A stretch of DNA of 64,000 nucleotides from Amblyornis subalaris. Lineage: Eukaryota > Chordata > Aves > Passeriformes > Ptilonorhynchidae. The notes under the pieces are model-generated. The model was not told where the DNA came from, did no database searches, and saw nothing but the letters and a program-made list of their open reading frames with translations. The first letter of the stretch is position 1. The number at the start of each line of letters is the position of its first letter. Position numbers and translations under genes: made by a program. The stretch is taken from contig JACAXG010000002.1 of assembly GCA_018881555.1 (NCBI GenBank), positions 19,791,183 to 19,855,182 on the forward strand, given 5' to 3'. This document shows, one piece after another, positions 38,149 through 50,893 of the stretch.

Positions 38149-39289
38149 GGAAAAGGACATCATATATTTACCAGTCACTTAGTTATATCCCATCCTGATA
38201 CTGCATGAGTCTGCAAGCACCTGCAGGGGCTGTGTGATTACCGGAAAGAACAGACTAAACACAGTTAACCAGAGAAACAATTTGGCTATTCATTTAATGG
38301 CAGATCTGACAGGAAATTTTAATGCTGATTGTGGGTGCAATGTGACAATTGTGGCACAGCCTCTACAAGAAGGATTGTGGCGTGCTGTTCTGGATGCACA
38401 ACCTCTCTGCTGGATTAAANGAAGACCAGATGTAACAGTAATAGGGCATCTTCCCTGCAATTCCATCTTGGAGCTACGGGTAAAGACCACTAAAAGAGTG
38501 AGAAATGCCAGAGACTATTGTATCAGAAAAGGACAGGACACATGGCTACATTCTCTCCTAACTTTTATCTGTGTCATCAACTCAGCCATCAAGGGAATCT
38601 TATAGGTGGCAATCACAAGTTTTTAAAACTGGGTNTTGCATGTATTTTTAAAAGGATAGTTATTTACAGTTTAAGAAAAATAAATTATTCTTTTTGCTTG
38701 ACATAAATCTTTTCATCAATATTGGACTAAGCTTATTAAATTTTTCTTGGATTCTTTTTGAGGGCAGATGTAAGAAATATTTTTCTACCCTAGAGCTGGC
38801 AAGGTAACTTCGGCTACAGAAGTCACTCATTTTGAATGGTATTTTCTACAGTGCAGACCTGCAGTTGTCCATCACATGAACTATTCTCATTTCAGAGTTC
38901 TCTCTGCACCATCTTTTACTTAATAGTAAGTTGGTAGATGCAATCGTATGTGAACTTCTTAGTAGTGGGGGAAAATATTGACTGATAGTGATACACGGGC
39001 TTGTAAACAAACAAGTCTTTTAAAGCTACTGTTCCAGGAAGACATTCCCTTATCAATTCAGAGTACATGGATACAGTCTTTAAAAAAATGCAAACTCTGC
39101 AGCGCAGCATAACGCAAACTCCTCAAAATGTGTTACAAAAAGGTCATTTGAAAACATCATCTCTCTAACCATTTAAAATATGTGAGCAATGGAATTCCCC
39201 TGCTTGACTGCCAGTTCGCTAGTTGCAAGCAATAAAGACGGGTGAGGAAAATATTTTGCTAATAACAGTGTTTCCATTGAAATTGCTAT
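38149..39289. other. AT-rich stretch, nothing recognised
   Basis: The plus-strand frame at 38234-38605 (123 codons, one N) looks unremarkable and has no splice or start context. No repeat family is visible. Confidence 0.4.
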
Positions 39290-39590
39290 CAGCANTATCA
39301 ACGCAGTGCCAAGAACTTGAAGTGTAACCTTCTCCCATCGCTGCCCGCACTCTGCAAGAATGCATCCTTCTCCCCACGTCTGTCCAGATGCTCATTACAG
39401 CATGATGATCCCTCCACAAGTATCCATTGTGCCGTAACGAGCATCGCAACTCTCCCGCAGACAAAACGCATCAGAGAAGGGTGTAGGAGGACTGTGAGAG
39501 GCACTGTAACNGTGACTGTTTGTACCGTAGGTGCTGGGAATGATATGGAAACTGCTCTGCAGCACGAAGCGGCAGCTGTGTAACACTGGT
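39290..39590. promoter_or_regulatory. Local CpG cluster, possible regulatory element
   Basis: About a dozen CpG dinucleotides fall within some 300 bases, while the surrounding sequence has very few. Frames on both strands are open (plus 39317-39583; minus 39298-39618), as expected when GC rises. No TATA box, start codon context or splice signal stands out. It may be a small unmethylated regulatory element or a young insertion of an unrecognised family. Confidence 0.3.
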
Positions 39591-40537
39591 TATGCCATGC
39601 ACTCTGCAAGCCTTCCAAGACATTAATCTGTTTTTATAACATTTTTTACACACCCATATGGAATCATTTCTCTGTGGGATTGTTCTGCTTGGTTCAGAAA
39701 TAGGGAGCTATGAGAAAAGCTGNAATTTATAGTGTAAAAATCAAATTTTGACCTGTAGTGAATTTACGTTCTTCACAGATGAGGAGGAGTTTGGTTAACA
39801 AGGCAAATATTGTTTCCAGAATAAAACAGAGTCATCTTGTCTACTGGATCTTCTGGCCTGTAAATTAGCGAGTCAAAGCACACTTCTTTTAATGAAGCCA
39901 TTTTTAGACACCAGGAGCGATGGTCTGTTACCATCCAAAAATGCAACAGTTTCCGTAACTCAAATGCCAGCTGGATTTTTCTCAAGCAATTTAGTGTAGC
40001 TCAAATATATTTTCTGTATCCTCATGTAGGCTTTTCTAAGGTGACCTATCTACTCTCTGTGTAAATGCCTCATCTACATCATCTTTGCAGATGACAAAGG
40101 GAGAACTTTGACTAATATTTTTGAAATAGGAATATCTGAGAACTTCTTTGTAGAAGTTGTTTAGGTNTGGAGGGTGGCTTGCACATACACAGTTGGCTCC
40201 CTGTGATACATATTGGCCATGTTCACATTATCATTCTTGGGTGTCAGGACCTATAGGGTGGCCATTAGCTTTTAATAATTGTATGTTTTTCTTTTCCATT
40301 CCAAGTATGTGTGCCTTTTTTTCAGGAAATGTTTCTCATGTCCTGAGGTACCTAGCATGATGACAAGTCAGTATGTTGGAGGGACAAGTCTCTCTAGGAA
40401 ACTGGGGCTTTCATGGATTGCTGGTCTCAAATTGAGACAGTGCATCCCCATACTGTCTGTTCAGAGCAGCTCCTGTTAGCCGAGGCCAGTCTCTCTCTCA
40501 GAGACAAGAGCTGAGTAAGATCAAAATGTGACTGTGC
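39591..40537. other. Single-copy stretch, nothing firm
   Basis: A minus-strand frame at 39773-39985 (70 codons) has protein-like composition (for example CFDSLIYRPEDPVDKM), but I found no matching pair of splice signals around the whole frame. Nothing else is recognised. Confidence 0.35.
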
Positions 40538-41140
40538 TGCTTTTGGCTGGGGTGGAGTTAATTCTCTTCACAGTGGTGAGTATGGGGCTGTGTTTTCAAT
40601 CTGTTGTGAGCACAGCGTAGATAATGTAGAGATGTTTCTGTTATTGCTGAGCAGGGTCTAGAGAGAGCCAAGGCCTTTCCTGCTTTTCATACTGTCATGC
40701 TGGTGAGGAGACTGGGGATGGATGGGAGGTTGGGAGGAGACACAGCTGAGACAGGTGACCCCAACTGACTGAAAGAATATTCCAGACCATATGACATGCT
40801 CAGTGTATTGACTGGGGGGAAGAAGAAGAAGCAGAAGAAGAAAACAAGAAATGTTTGGAGTGGTGGCCTTTGTTTTTCCAAGTAACAGTTATGTGTGATG
40901 GGGCCCTGCTCTCCCTGGAGATGGCTGAACACCTGCCTGCCCATGGGAAGCCGNGAGTTGATTCCTTATTTTACTTTGCTTGTGCGCGTGGTTTTTGCTT
41001 TCCCTATTAAACTGTCCTTATCTCAACCCATGAGTTTTCTGGCTTTTACCCTTTTGATTCTCTCCCTGATCCCGCTGGGGCGGGAGTGAGTGAGTGGCTA
41101 CATGGGCTATGTAGCTGCTGGCTGGGATTAAACCACGACA
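40538..41140 (+). mobile_element. Solo LTR of an avian endogenous retrovirus
   Basis: The sequence matches a common bird LTR type. It begins TGCTTTTGGCTGGGG, has the segment around GACCCCAACTGACTGAAAG and a GAA-rich stretch, then a poly(A) signal ATTAAA at about 41006 followed by CTGTCCTTATCTCAACCCA, a GGAGTGAGTGAGTGGCT stretch, and ends TTAAACCACGACA. It has TG and CA ends and is flanked on both sides by GTGC (40534-40537 and 41141-41144), as expected for a target duplication of four or five bases. No internal retroviral genes lie beside it, so it is a solo LTR left by recombination. The family assignment (ERVL-like) is from memory. Confidence 0.85.
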
Positions 41141-42479
41141 GTGCTCATATGAGATCTAGAAGCTCTATAGGGTAAGTAGCCAGAAAAACAGAAAAATGAG
41201 ACAAACTGGAGGCCCATGGAGAGCTAGGCCAAGTGACCTGCTTTACTTGGACTGTGGGACCTTTCAGCTTCAATGAGGAGGCCTGGATGAGTGCCTATAT
41301 AAACCAAAGCTGTGCAAAAAAATGNATGCAAGTTCAGTCTTGCAATATTTGTGGTAGTTCGGAAAAGGAAGTAGCAGGCTTGGATTCTTTCAACCAAGTC
41401 CGTGATATGCCCTTCAAAAAAAGATGAATTGTGCTCCAAAAAAGGATTTTTATGAGTCCACAGACCTCCCTAATCCCCATCAGCCAAAGACAGATGCAAA
41501 AATGTTTTAATGAACCAGTGATCTCCGTTGCTGCTAACCTGGTCCTTACTGCCCATGTACAGGGGTGTACAACGATGACATTGCTTTACCTTCTGAAGGT
41601 CCCCTCTCCTGCTGAATAATAATTGTTGTTTGATTGGTGTATTGATTGGAGACCTGTTACTTGGTGGCCCATCATATACTTATCTGCCAATGTTACGTAA
41701 ATAGAGGGTGATTTGACTTGTTACCCAGCAATCAATAGCTGGATAATGCAGTAGATGATCTTTTTTAAGCACACAGTGTTGAATGGANTTGAGCTAATAA
41801 ACCACACAACTCCAGTCAGTTTTCCAAGGTATAATCTATAGTAAAAATACCACACAGCAGAAATCAAACAGCATGAAATAGGATGTTCCAGTGTATTGAG
41901 TAATTTCGCAGTACAGCATCAATGACATTTAGAATAGTAAAAAGATTTGTGTGTGTGGCAAAAAGAAATATTTTTATGCTCCTCTGGCCTGCACGCACTG
42001 AGTTTGACAGTCTGTTTATATCCCTTTCTGCACTCTATTGAGTTCCTAAAGAAATAGCAACATGTGAAGTATTGACAATGGACAAACAAGCAAAGGCAGT
42101 TACTTGAGAGTTCTATTCAAAGATACTTCATTTTAAACTAACTCCAATTTGGTGTTATTCATCAGCACATTTGTGTTCATTTCTCATACTAAAGCTTTAA
42201 GCTGCTTTATTGGCATCATCTGTGAAGAGGAGATTTCAAGAATTCATTGAAACTAGGTGTCAAATTGTCCATTTACTACCACGTTGTAAATCAGCAATCA
42301 ACATCCTATGCTGATTACTTAAGAAAGCCTGTGACATACAAGGTAGCTGTTTTTCTGGGAGGATGAGGAGGTTGGAGGATGTTGTTAGGACCAGAATATC
42401 TCACATCAAGTAGAAGTATGCATATAAAATTCGTTCCATGGTGCTATGGCTGATCTACAGGAACCCTGACTCCCTGGTA
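41141..42479. other. AT-rich stretch, nothing recognised
   Basis: I see no repeats, RNA genes or splice-bounded coding blocks in this flank of the LTR. Confidence 0.45.
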
Positions 42480-42600
42480 TGCCAAGCACAGTGGGCTGGG
42501 AGTCAGGTGAGGAGGGCTTTAGTATTGGTTTGNTGACTATGCTGCACTGTGACTTTGTGCGAGTCACTCCGCCTTTCTTTTTGATGTGTTATTTATTGCT
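42480..42600 (+). mobile_element. Possible ancient MIR-like SINE fragment
   Basis: The text GGGCTGGGAGTCAGG, then CACTGTGACTTTGTGCGAGTCACTC followed by CCTTTCT resembles the core and middle of MIR-type SINEs, as remembered. The match is short and diverged, and no ends can be placed. Confidence 0.4.
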
Positions 42601-44127
42601 TTATACCATAGGTTCTTTGCAGCAAAGACCTTGTCTTGGATTCAGGAAAGGATTAGGATACTTGAAACACCATGTCCCAGAAAGGAACCCCTGACAGCAT
42701 CCAGCCTTTGCTGGAAGAAACACAGGGCCGGTCTCAGAAACAAAGATGGAGAGTCTCTGATGGCACTGCTGTGCTNCTGCTCTGCTCTCAGAGCCCATAC
42801 ACTTTGAATAATTTCTCATTCATTAGCCCAGGAGCAGACACAGTCCTTGCTGGATCAGGTTCAGTGAGGTTCTCATGGTAGCTTTGTGTACAGCCCAGGT
42901 CAAGGAGATTCCAGTCTCAGCAGAGGCCTTGTAGGAGTATGGGAACACAGACATGAAGCAACAGTAGGATTTTTTCTCTGGTTCCTCAAGGGGTTTAGCA
43001 GGAGCTGAGTGCCTGACAGCTGCTGACTCTGGGCCATTTTTTAGTCAAGCAGCATGCAGAGACATTTTGGATCAGGAGGCAAGATGTCTAATGACTGCAA
43101 AACCCTCTAGGGAAAGAAGAGGAAGAATATACTTGGACAAGGCACTTTTATTTGGATTTAGATTTTCCTCCTGGGGACCTAAATTCCAATTCACCTTAGG
43201 TGCCTCCTAGATTAACTGTTTTTTCTTGACTCAAGATTAATTTAAATTATCACTTGTCTTTTATTTTAGTTCTATGTTTTATTTTTGGTTTAAAGACACT
43301 GATTCATAGCCATAACAAAATCTTATGTGCTACAGTTATCCTGCAGTGATTAAAAAACCAGTGTGTTCTGTCAGTAAAAGCAAATGGTAGCTGCTGACCC
43401 AGTTGTAAGAGCAAACAATCTAACAGCAAATATTTAATTTCTCTCCTTTTTTAGACTTTTGAGCTTTCAGAGTAAATATATCATGGAATTGAGAAGCTTG
43501 GAAATGAACTCCTTGCTATAAGCCTGAGGAAGCTTGATGAACCTCCCATTGNTCTCTGTCAGGATACATAAACAATGTTAGGAGAAGTCATTTTTGAGAT
43601 CCCTCCAAAGAGCTACAACAGAGTTGCGCTTTTGAAAGTCTGGACTTAGTAGTTGAGAGGCTGGGATCAGTGTCAGGATCTGAATTTCAGCTTTTTCAGT
43701 TAACCCCAGAGCAGGCAAGTTTGATCTATCTCTGATTTCTTGTTAACTTCCACCAGGCAGTGAATTTGGGAAATTCATGTAGTTTTCCATTTTNGTGAAT
43801 AGCTGCAAAATCACCTACAGAGACTTTTTGCCCACATCTCAGGAGCAAAGGCTATCTCCTAATCTGATTTTTCTTCAAAGCTCACCCCTGTGCAGAAAAC
43901 AGTTTAAATATCTTACTTGGTGGAAGTAGAAGGGAAGATGCCAAAGTAATTTATGCTGGAGAAAAGGGGAATAAAGTGGAATTATGACAGAGGATGTAGA
44001 TAGCAAGAAAGAATGACTAGATCTGAGAACATGTGTGTAATTTTTTTGACTTTGCTCTGCCTTTAATTGCTTGGGACATGAGCACAGAGAACTGGATCTG
44101 AGGTTCCTTCAGGCAAAGCTGGTTCAC
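42601..44127. other. Single-copy stretch, nothing firm
   Basis: A minus-strand 39-base block near 43899-43937 has an excellent acceptor (TATTCCCCTTTTCTCCAG), but its donor CCAA|GTAAGA is weaker and two frames are open. Nothing else is recognised. Confidence 0.4.
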
Positions 44128-44156
44128 CTGGCACACTTGTCATCACGAAGATTAGT
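44128..44156 (-). CDS. Candidate small internal exon
   Basis: A very strong pyrimidine tract ending TTTTATTTGGAG precedes 29 bases and a donor GCCAG|GTGAAC. In phase 0 to 2 it encodes TNLRDDKCA plus two bases, which with the first base of the next candidate exon (34300) make an arginine codon. The phase fits the upstream exon at 44961-45091. It is short, so it rests on the chain. Confidence 0.2.
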
Positions 44157-44960
44157 CTCCAAATAAAAGAGAAAAGGTGTGTGCTTGCTTCCATATGTTA
44201 GGCACACCTTNAGAGAGAGAGAGCTCCAAATTTCAGGCTCCATAGAAAGCTGAGCACCTCCTTGCCGACTGGCAATGGGGCTGCTGGGTGAGGCTGCCCT
44301 ACACTGTGCCAATACACACTACCCTGGGTACCCTCCAGCTGCCTCCAAGGCACTGCTGCAGCTGTGCATCCCCAAGTGTTGCAGGAAGGAGTGGGGAGTT
44401 GTAGTGGATCTCACAAATTCATTCAGCTGAGAGCTGCCTAACAGAATCAGGATGAATCTGTTACGCAGATAGGCTACATGTGAATCTGCATTGATTTGTC
44501 TGATAGACTTTAATAGATTGCTCATCCCTTCATACAAAAAAAGTATAGGTAAGATTTCTTGTTATTTTCTTTATTTTGTTTTTATATATCTCTTCATTCT
44601 TCACTACTTATTTTATACTTCCTTTTATGACTGTCTTGGCATAATTACTTGTAAAAAATATTTCCTATTTTACTAAATAATATTTTTTTTTCTGAAAAAT
44701 TCCTTGAGCTGCACCTACTCTATCACACCCCNAATCCCAGCTTTTGTGACAAACCTCTCCTTTCAAGGTACTTGCAATACTAAAATTATTGTATTACATA
44801 ATAAAAACTGAAAGAAAGCAAAATCAATACAAGGGCAAAAGAGGTAATCTTAGACAAATAAAATCTCACTTGATGAAATTACTTTCTCTGGTCAGGAAGA
44901 ATGAAGCTTCATTAGGATAGGAAAATATATCCAGATTCATATTTCATTTTCTGGTCTTAC

Positions 44961-45091
44961 CTTCACTGTCTTTGTGCTTCCTTTTATGGTTGCCTCTGAA
45001 TGAGGAGTACTTTGATTTGTATCAGATTTCTTGCACAAGGCTCTTGCCTTTCCTCTGCGTGATCCCTTGATGTACATTTCTGCTGTGAGAT
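44961..45091 (-). CDS. Candidate internal exon, basic region; best minus-strand exon
   Basis: The acceptor GGGCTGGTTCCTTCTAG and the donor GTGAAG|GTAAGA are both good. Of the 131 bases only one frame is open, giving 43 codons in phase 1 to 0; the other two frames stop inside. The peptide has a basic, nuclear-localisation-like cluster (KGSRRGKARALCKK), then a Ser/Thr-rich polar stretch (SDTNQSTPHSEATIKGSTK). Composition and codon pattern look more like protein than its AT-rich surroundings. No family was recognised. A basic polar linker of this kind would suit a nuclear or cytoskeletal protein, which is inference only. Confidence 0.35.
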
Positions 45092-45465
45092 CTAGAAGGA
45101 ACCAGCCCAAATCAGCAGTGGTTACTGACTTCCTGAAGTCACAGCATGGTTTTAATAAAATATCTGGTTAAAGAAAAATATTTTTCCTGCTTGCTGGAAA
45201 AGGCGTCTGCTAGGCTGGTATCTGGCAGGGAACCCATCTTGAGTGCCTCCATACACATTTGATTGGAATGCATAAATCCAATATTATGCCCATCATAGTT
45301 CTTGGATGAGTTGTTATCTCCCAGAGCAGAGTACACTTTTAAGTCCCTGTCTCCACTCAGCTCCTCTCTCCCCCGTCTCAGTGCTGACTCCTGACATCAG
45401 CTGAAACCTGTCAGCTTTCACAAGCCCAGCTCCTGAATGTGCCTTTCTGAATGTGCATAGAGTAG
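45092..45465. other. Short gap, nothing recognised
   Basis: This would be intron in the minus-strand model. It includes a GC-richer part at 45330-45440 just before the CR1 fragment. Confidence 0.35.
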
Positions 45466-45545
45466 AATCATGGAATACCCTGAGCTGGAAGGGACTCACA
45501 GGAGGATCATGGAGTCCAGCTCCTGGATCTGCACAGGACATGGAT
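45466..45545 (-). mobile_element. CR1 LINE, short 3' end fragment
   Basis: The plus strand reads GAATCATGGAATACCCTGAG, then CTGGAAGGGACTC, GGAGTCCAGCTCCTGG and CTGCACAGGACA. This is the reverse complement of the CR1 3' end. Only about 80 bases remain, with one octamer-like unit at the tail. Confidence 0.8.
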
Positions 45546-48500
45546 AAAACTGGTGGAGTAGAGGCTGTCTATTGCATTGCATTTGAACAGAACCCGGTAT
45601 ATAAAGGCCTGCTGGCACAAAAGAAGTATGGTTCGACATTGCTGCAAAGGAAAGAGGCTTCCCAATCTGAAAACCTAATTTTTAATGGTGATGCTAACAT
45701 CAAGGAATTGTCTCAGCAGTTGTACTGATCTGAAATCATGATTTGAAATTCCCCATTTCTCAATGTCCAAATATTTTCATCCCTGCATGAAGAATTTTTG
45801 CATTTGTTTTGCATGGATAATTCTCACAGCAGCTGGAGTATGCATTTCCACCTTTGTCCATGATTTACAGTACAGAAAAAAACCTACAAGGTGCAGAATG
45901 ATACAGTAATTAACTGGATGCTCTCCAGAGGCTGTCATATCATTTTGCTGTCATAGCATGTGCCTGTGAGGAAATTAATTTCCTGCCAACCATCAAACGC
46001 TATTTACTCTGTCAAGTAATTTACACACTCTTTTTACACCTGCATATAGACCAGGTTTTAGTTACTGCTTTCTTCAATAGTTAGTCCTGTCAGAACCTAT
46101 CTTTCACTAGAAGAATTTGGTAGTCAATCATACCTAACTAGCTTGCCTTACATTCTAGAAGTGACAACATTTCATTTGTTATTTTAAAGTGTTAAGAAAA
46201 GAATAAACATATTTGCATTACTAAAACATCTTAATGAATTAAAGTACTAACACAAACATCAATCACTCATATTGCTGAATGAAAACGTTGACGAATGTTT
46301 CTCAGCGGAAAGGAACTGGAATGTATGTCCGCCAGTGCTCATTAAAGACAATGAACAAGCAAAGCATCTGCTCCACTTTAAAGCACCTCCATAAAGAAAA
46401 CTCCATAACACAGAAACATTAATGAAACAGAATTTTGTGTGGCTTGGTTACCTAATTTGCACTTTTATCTGCAAATAGCTCTAAATATCTTCTCTGTTAN
46501 GTAAGATGGGTATATCTGTTGCTACTTCCACTACTTCACAAAGCCTCAACAAAAAAGGTCACGCTCTGCTTCTTTCATCTGTCTTAAGTCTCTATCCTCT
46601 CATTTTTTTATATCATTTTCAAGCCAGAGGCTTGCTCACACAATAGCTGATATGGCTTATCTAAAACTACTTTTCCTATTTTAACATCTTGGAAAAACCA
46701 GTTCAGTTTAATCAAGAGATCTCTCTTAATTGTGTTTTCCCCAATGAATGAAATTCACTTTTTCATGGCCTTTATCACATTTCAGGAGGTTTTTCGAATT
46801 AAATACCACCCCATCCTTCCCATCCCCCTCCCATATACTGTGTTTTACAGCTGGTGGCCATACCATGGTGAAGATTAAGTTTAAGTGCTTGTGAGAGCAT
46901 CTTGGTTAGCTTTAGTTCTCTCAGGGCTTGATGCAATAGCTGCATTGATGGCACTGAAGACATTTGGTTTCCTGTGCTAGTTTAGCTCTTTGTTAGAAAA
47001 GTCAGATTCAGAACTTCACCGAGAGGAATGCAGACCACAATTCTCCTTTGAAAAGCTTGTTCCAGCTGAATCCCTAACTTAAATTTGGATGAAAATGTGG
47101 ATTAAGTTACGAACCAACTTGTCCTACTTCTGTTGATCTCTTAGGGTAGGAAAAAGATGGTGAATTTACCCTAGTGTTTCCTACAAAATTAAAATATATT
47201 TGCAGGTAATTTCATTTTGGTACAGAATTCATGTCTTGTAGATACAGATGTTGAAATGCTGTCCATCTGAAAAATTTATAACAGCATTTTGCAGATTGCC
47301 AGTACTGCTGACATTAGTTCTAAGGGGATACTGAAATTCCCACTATTTATGTGGTCAGCCTGTGCACTTGTGCCTTTATAAACAAAACTGTTCAGTGTCT
47401 GAATATCTGATAAGCAGGCTACTAGCATACCATGAACATACTGCTTTTAAAAAAATATTTCAAATAATAAAAGAAAACTACCTAGAAATATAAAATGTAT
47501 TTCTCCTTCTCTGGCCACCTTCTCCTTGGGAAAACATCAAAGAAGTTGAAAATATAGCTTTTCAGCCTATATGGCCCTGAGGCTTTTCTGTGTTGCTGAA
47601 AAGTAATATTAATTGCAATCACACCGTTCCCTTCCTTCAAACTGAAAAAAGAATGATCCTCTTCTTTCATGCATAGAGTCCTTTTTATTTCTGCTGGCAT
47701 TTGACTCAAACAGTACTTGTATGAAATTGTTGATGAGATTCATAGGGAAGCAGTAAAAATGAAAGAAAATAAAAAGTATTTTTTTTTTCATTTCAACTGA
47801 ACTGAAGGCTGAACAAAGGCATGAATATTTTTCCTCTGATGTACATGCATGGCTTAGTTTAATATGTTGCCAGCCTTGCAGCACCATTCTTCCTTTCACA
47901 GAAGTCAATAGGGAGTCCTCTGTACCATTGGGATTGAGCTGCCAAGGGGTGAAGAGCTATGCCTAAAGACAGAGGAAGGGTTGAGCAGAGGACGCTCCAC
48001 ACAANCTGTTGTGGAGCTCATTGCCTAAACAACACTGCAAGTGCTGAAGTGCACCTGAGTGAGTAGTGGGCTCAGTAAAGAGAAAATTATTTAGTCAAGT
48101 GGCCTTAAAGAGTCTGGTTTTTGAAGGGCATTTGCAATACAGAAGAAGGTTTGGGTTGAACAGAACATTTCTATTCACCCAAGGCATTAATGTTCTTCAG
48201 TTATTATCAGTTACTGAAGAGGTTGATGGAAAAGCGGAGTTTACCCGGGTTCGCCATGGTGCCACCCCTGTAGCTTTTCTTGTTTTCTTTGAGAATCACC
48301 TCTGGAATCAGAGTAATTAAAAAATGCTTAAATTACCTTTATAACCTCCTGTCTGGAAATGTGATGATTTCTCCCCAGCTTCAGCTCAGGGACTTGGGTT
48401 TAAAGTGTCTTGCTGTTTCTAGGGTAGGCTCCATGTACNTAGAGCACATAACATTGTTAATGTCACCGTGTTGCCATATCTATGCAGCAAGTGCAAAACT

Positions 48501-50729
48501 GAAGCATGTGTTTAAGTGCTTCTATGGACAGTGGCCATAAAAGTCAGCAATTTACATGCATAATGACCAAGTCCTTAAGAGTGCTTAGTCAGAGCTTTCT
48601 TCTGTAATCTAAGAAAAGAAAACCAGAGCAGAAAACAAATAGCTCATACTTCAAAACCTGCTAGTTTTGAACCTAACCTACTTATGCTGTGAACTCAAAA
48701 GCTAAAATTCTCGGAAGATAAAAACCTTCTTACTAGGAATTTTTACATATGGACCGCAGTGAAGTTGTTGGTCAGCTCACAGCCTCAGGGCTTGGTATAA
48801 AGTGTAAGACTTCTCTTTCCAGCTTGCCTCTTTTTTCCGAGGGGATAAGCTCTCTATATCCAGTGTAATCTTTGCAAAAATTTGTAAGAATTTGCAATTA
48901 TTTCTCCTATTCCCCANCTTACATAGAAATCATTGAAATTCTAGAGGATTTTTAATACATGCACTTGAGCACTAATGGAAAGTGCATGGAAAGCAGTAAT
49001 AAGGAAGTGTATGTACTGAATTCTCGTTCATCTTTATTCTATCAAGGTCTTTCTGGATTGCCACAATAGCAGTTCAAATGAATGGTCAACAGCAATTTTG
49101 TGTCATCTTTGCACTGAGCTTTTGCAATGCCTTTTTAATCTGTTTCTCACTAGTAAATTTCAATTGTTTTCGGATTCAAACCTCTAAATATGTTTGCAGT
49201 CTAGGGCGCTATGTAGTGACAAGATGTCTAAGCCTCATTAAGGAGTTAGTGAAGGTCTAGAGCATCTATTGCCATTTGAGACCTGGGGTGTCCCATCTGG
49301 CTGCTAAATGTCACTTCTAAAAGTCACCCCTAGGTCCTGCTTGATAAGATCTGTCACTATGGAATCATTGTGGCTACCCCTAGGTGTTTCTAAAGTAAAC
49401 TCTGATATTTAGGTAGCAGACATCTGTATTGTCAGTGTCTACATTTAGGTGGCAGAATCTGGAGCTGGATCCTACCCTCTGAATCCCTTCTGTCTCCAGG
49501 TACCTCAGCACTGTCATACTTGGGGATGTGGCAGTAGGACGGATATGTGCCAGAGGATTTCCTGAGTACGCTCAGTCACTGGCTTTGGCAGGCCGAGCGT
49601 GATGCCTTTCTTGTGTCTCCTTCAAAGCTGAAGCAGTGTAGGAAATACATGCATGGTAGAATGCAAGCTTTCCAAAATAATTAAGTAGTTTGAAAACAGA
49701 GATTAACCGNGTAAATAAAGACAGCACTGTTGAATGGAAAAGACAAACACTGTGACCCACATTAGCTGCAAAATTGAAGCCAGTCAGGCTGACAACAGTG
49801 GTTTAAAAAGAAAATAATACTCTTCAGTTACACAGTAAACAAAACATCTTCATTACCACAATAATTTTTCTCTAAAAACATTTAAGGCGAATAGAGTCAC
49901 ACCTAGTAAGAAACAGTCCATAATCACATACAATCACTGATTGCTGCTGTTTGATGCTCTTTTCCCAAGTGCTGTACAAAGTAGCCATGCAGACTACTGC
50001 TAATTATGTATGTCAGTGTTTTTCTGTTCTAATAGATAGCTTGAAGCATCACTGCACATGGGTGATAGTTAAAACAACAAACCACCCTCAGAACCAATTT
50101 ACAGTAGAATGGCATTTCTGCACTGAAATTGTAAACAAGATGCCCTGCAAATTAGCACCTTCCATCTCCAGTCTCTGCAACTGAAGTGCAGCTGGAAAGG
50201 ATGGGCTGCTGAAAAAGCAGGATTAGGAGGATGGGGTGAATAGCTATCACTCACTGGTTAAAAAAAACAAGTGAAGCACAAACTGAGCAGCACAAGAAAT
50301 TGCTGCATATGCTTTAGAGAAGCTCAAAGGTCTGACTTTCTAGGGGAATGCCTACCTGGAAGCTACCTCACCCCTAACTGCTGTCTACCTTGGCATAGCA
50401 TCTCCTGCCTCCACCCAGGTGATGACTCAGTGAATCATGTGGGAATTGCTGCATCATACGATAACTCTATTGCTAGTCAAAGATGCTGAATTCCTTCCAG
50501 ATTGAAGTGGCAGAGGAGGAGGTCTTCAGCCTCTCCTAAGAACCCTCAAGAAAAAGGAGATCTAGAGATTTTAATTTCTATACTCTTCTATGTCAGCCAG
50601 AAAGCCTGTATTCCCTCTGTGGTTGTCCAGCTGCATTTGGTAATAGTTTTACTGCTCTGCTTTTTAACTGCTCGGGATCCTCCACTGAGGAAGAAAATAG
50701 CTATTAGGTGCTGTTTCATACCAGCTCAC
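45546..50729. other. AT-rich stretch with weak exon-like blocks only
   Basis: No repeats are recognised here. A 16-base minus-strand block at about 48335-48350 (acceptor ATCATCACATTTCCAG, donor TAAAG|GTAATT) has phases that could feed the exon at 44961-45091 as an alternative to 50730-50791. Other frames, such as the minus-strand one at 47609-47908, lack a consistent structure. Confidence 0.4.
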
Positions 50730-50791
50730 CTCTTTTGATGGTCACTGGAGGCTGGATCAAAGCTGCTTGAGATGCATATCCTGAAGTCCAT
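50730..50791 (-). CDS. Candidate internal exon, unidentified protein
   Basis: A superb acceptor (ACACCCTCTTTGTGTGTTAG) and a strong donor (AAGAG|GTGAGC) flank 62 bases. In phase 2 to 1 they encode WTSGYASQAALIQPPVTIKR. The junction codon with the exon at 44961-45091 would be aspartate, and with the exon at 50894-51006 arginine. The splice signals are convincing, but the block is short. Confidence 0.25.
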
Positions 50792-50893
50792 CTAACACAC
50801 AAAGAGGGTGTAGGTCTCCAATGAATCATGTGCTATCTTTGCAAGCCTCAAATGGATGTTTTGGATANCCTGTGGTGCCTCAAAAGTCCCCAC

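Noticed and set aside
38161..38202. Minus-strand block bounded by splice-like signals
   Set aside because: Stops in all three frames.
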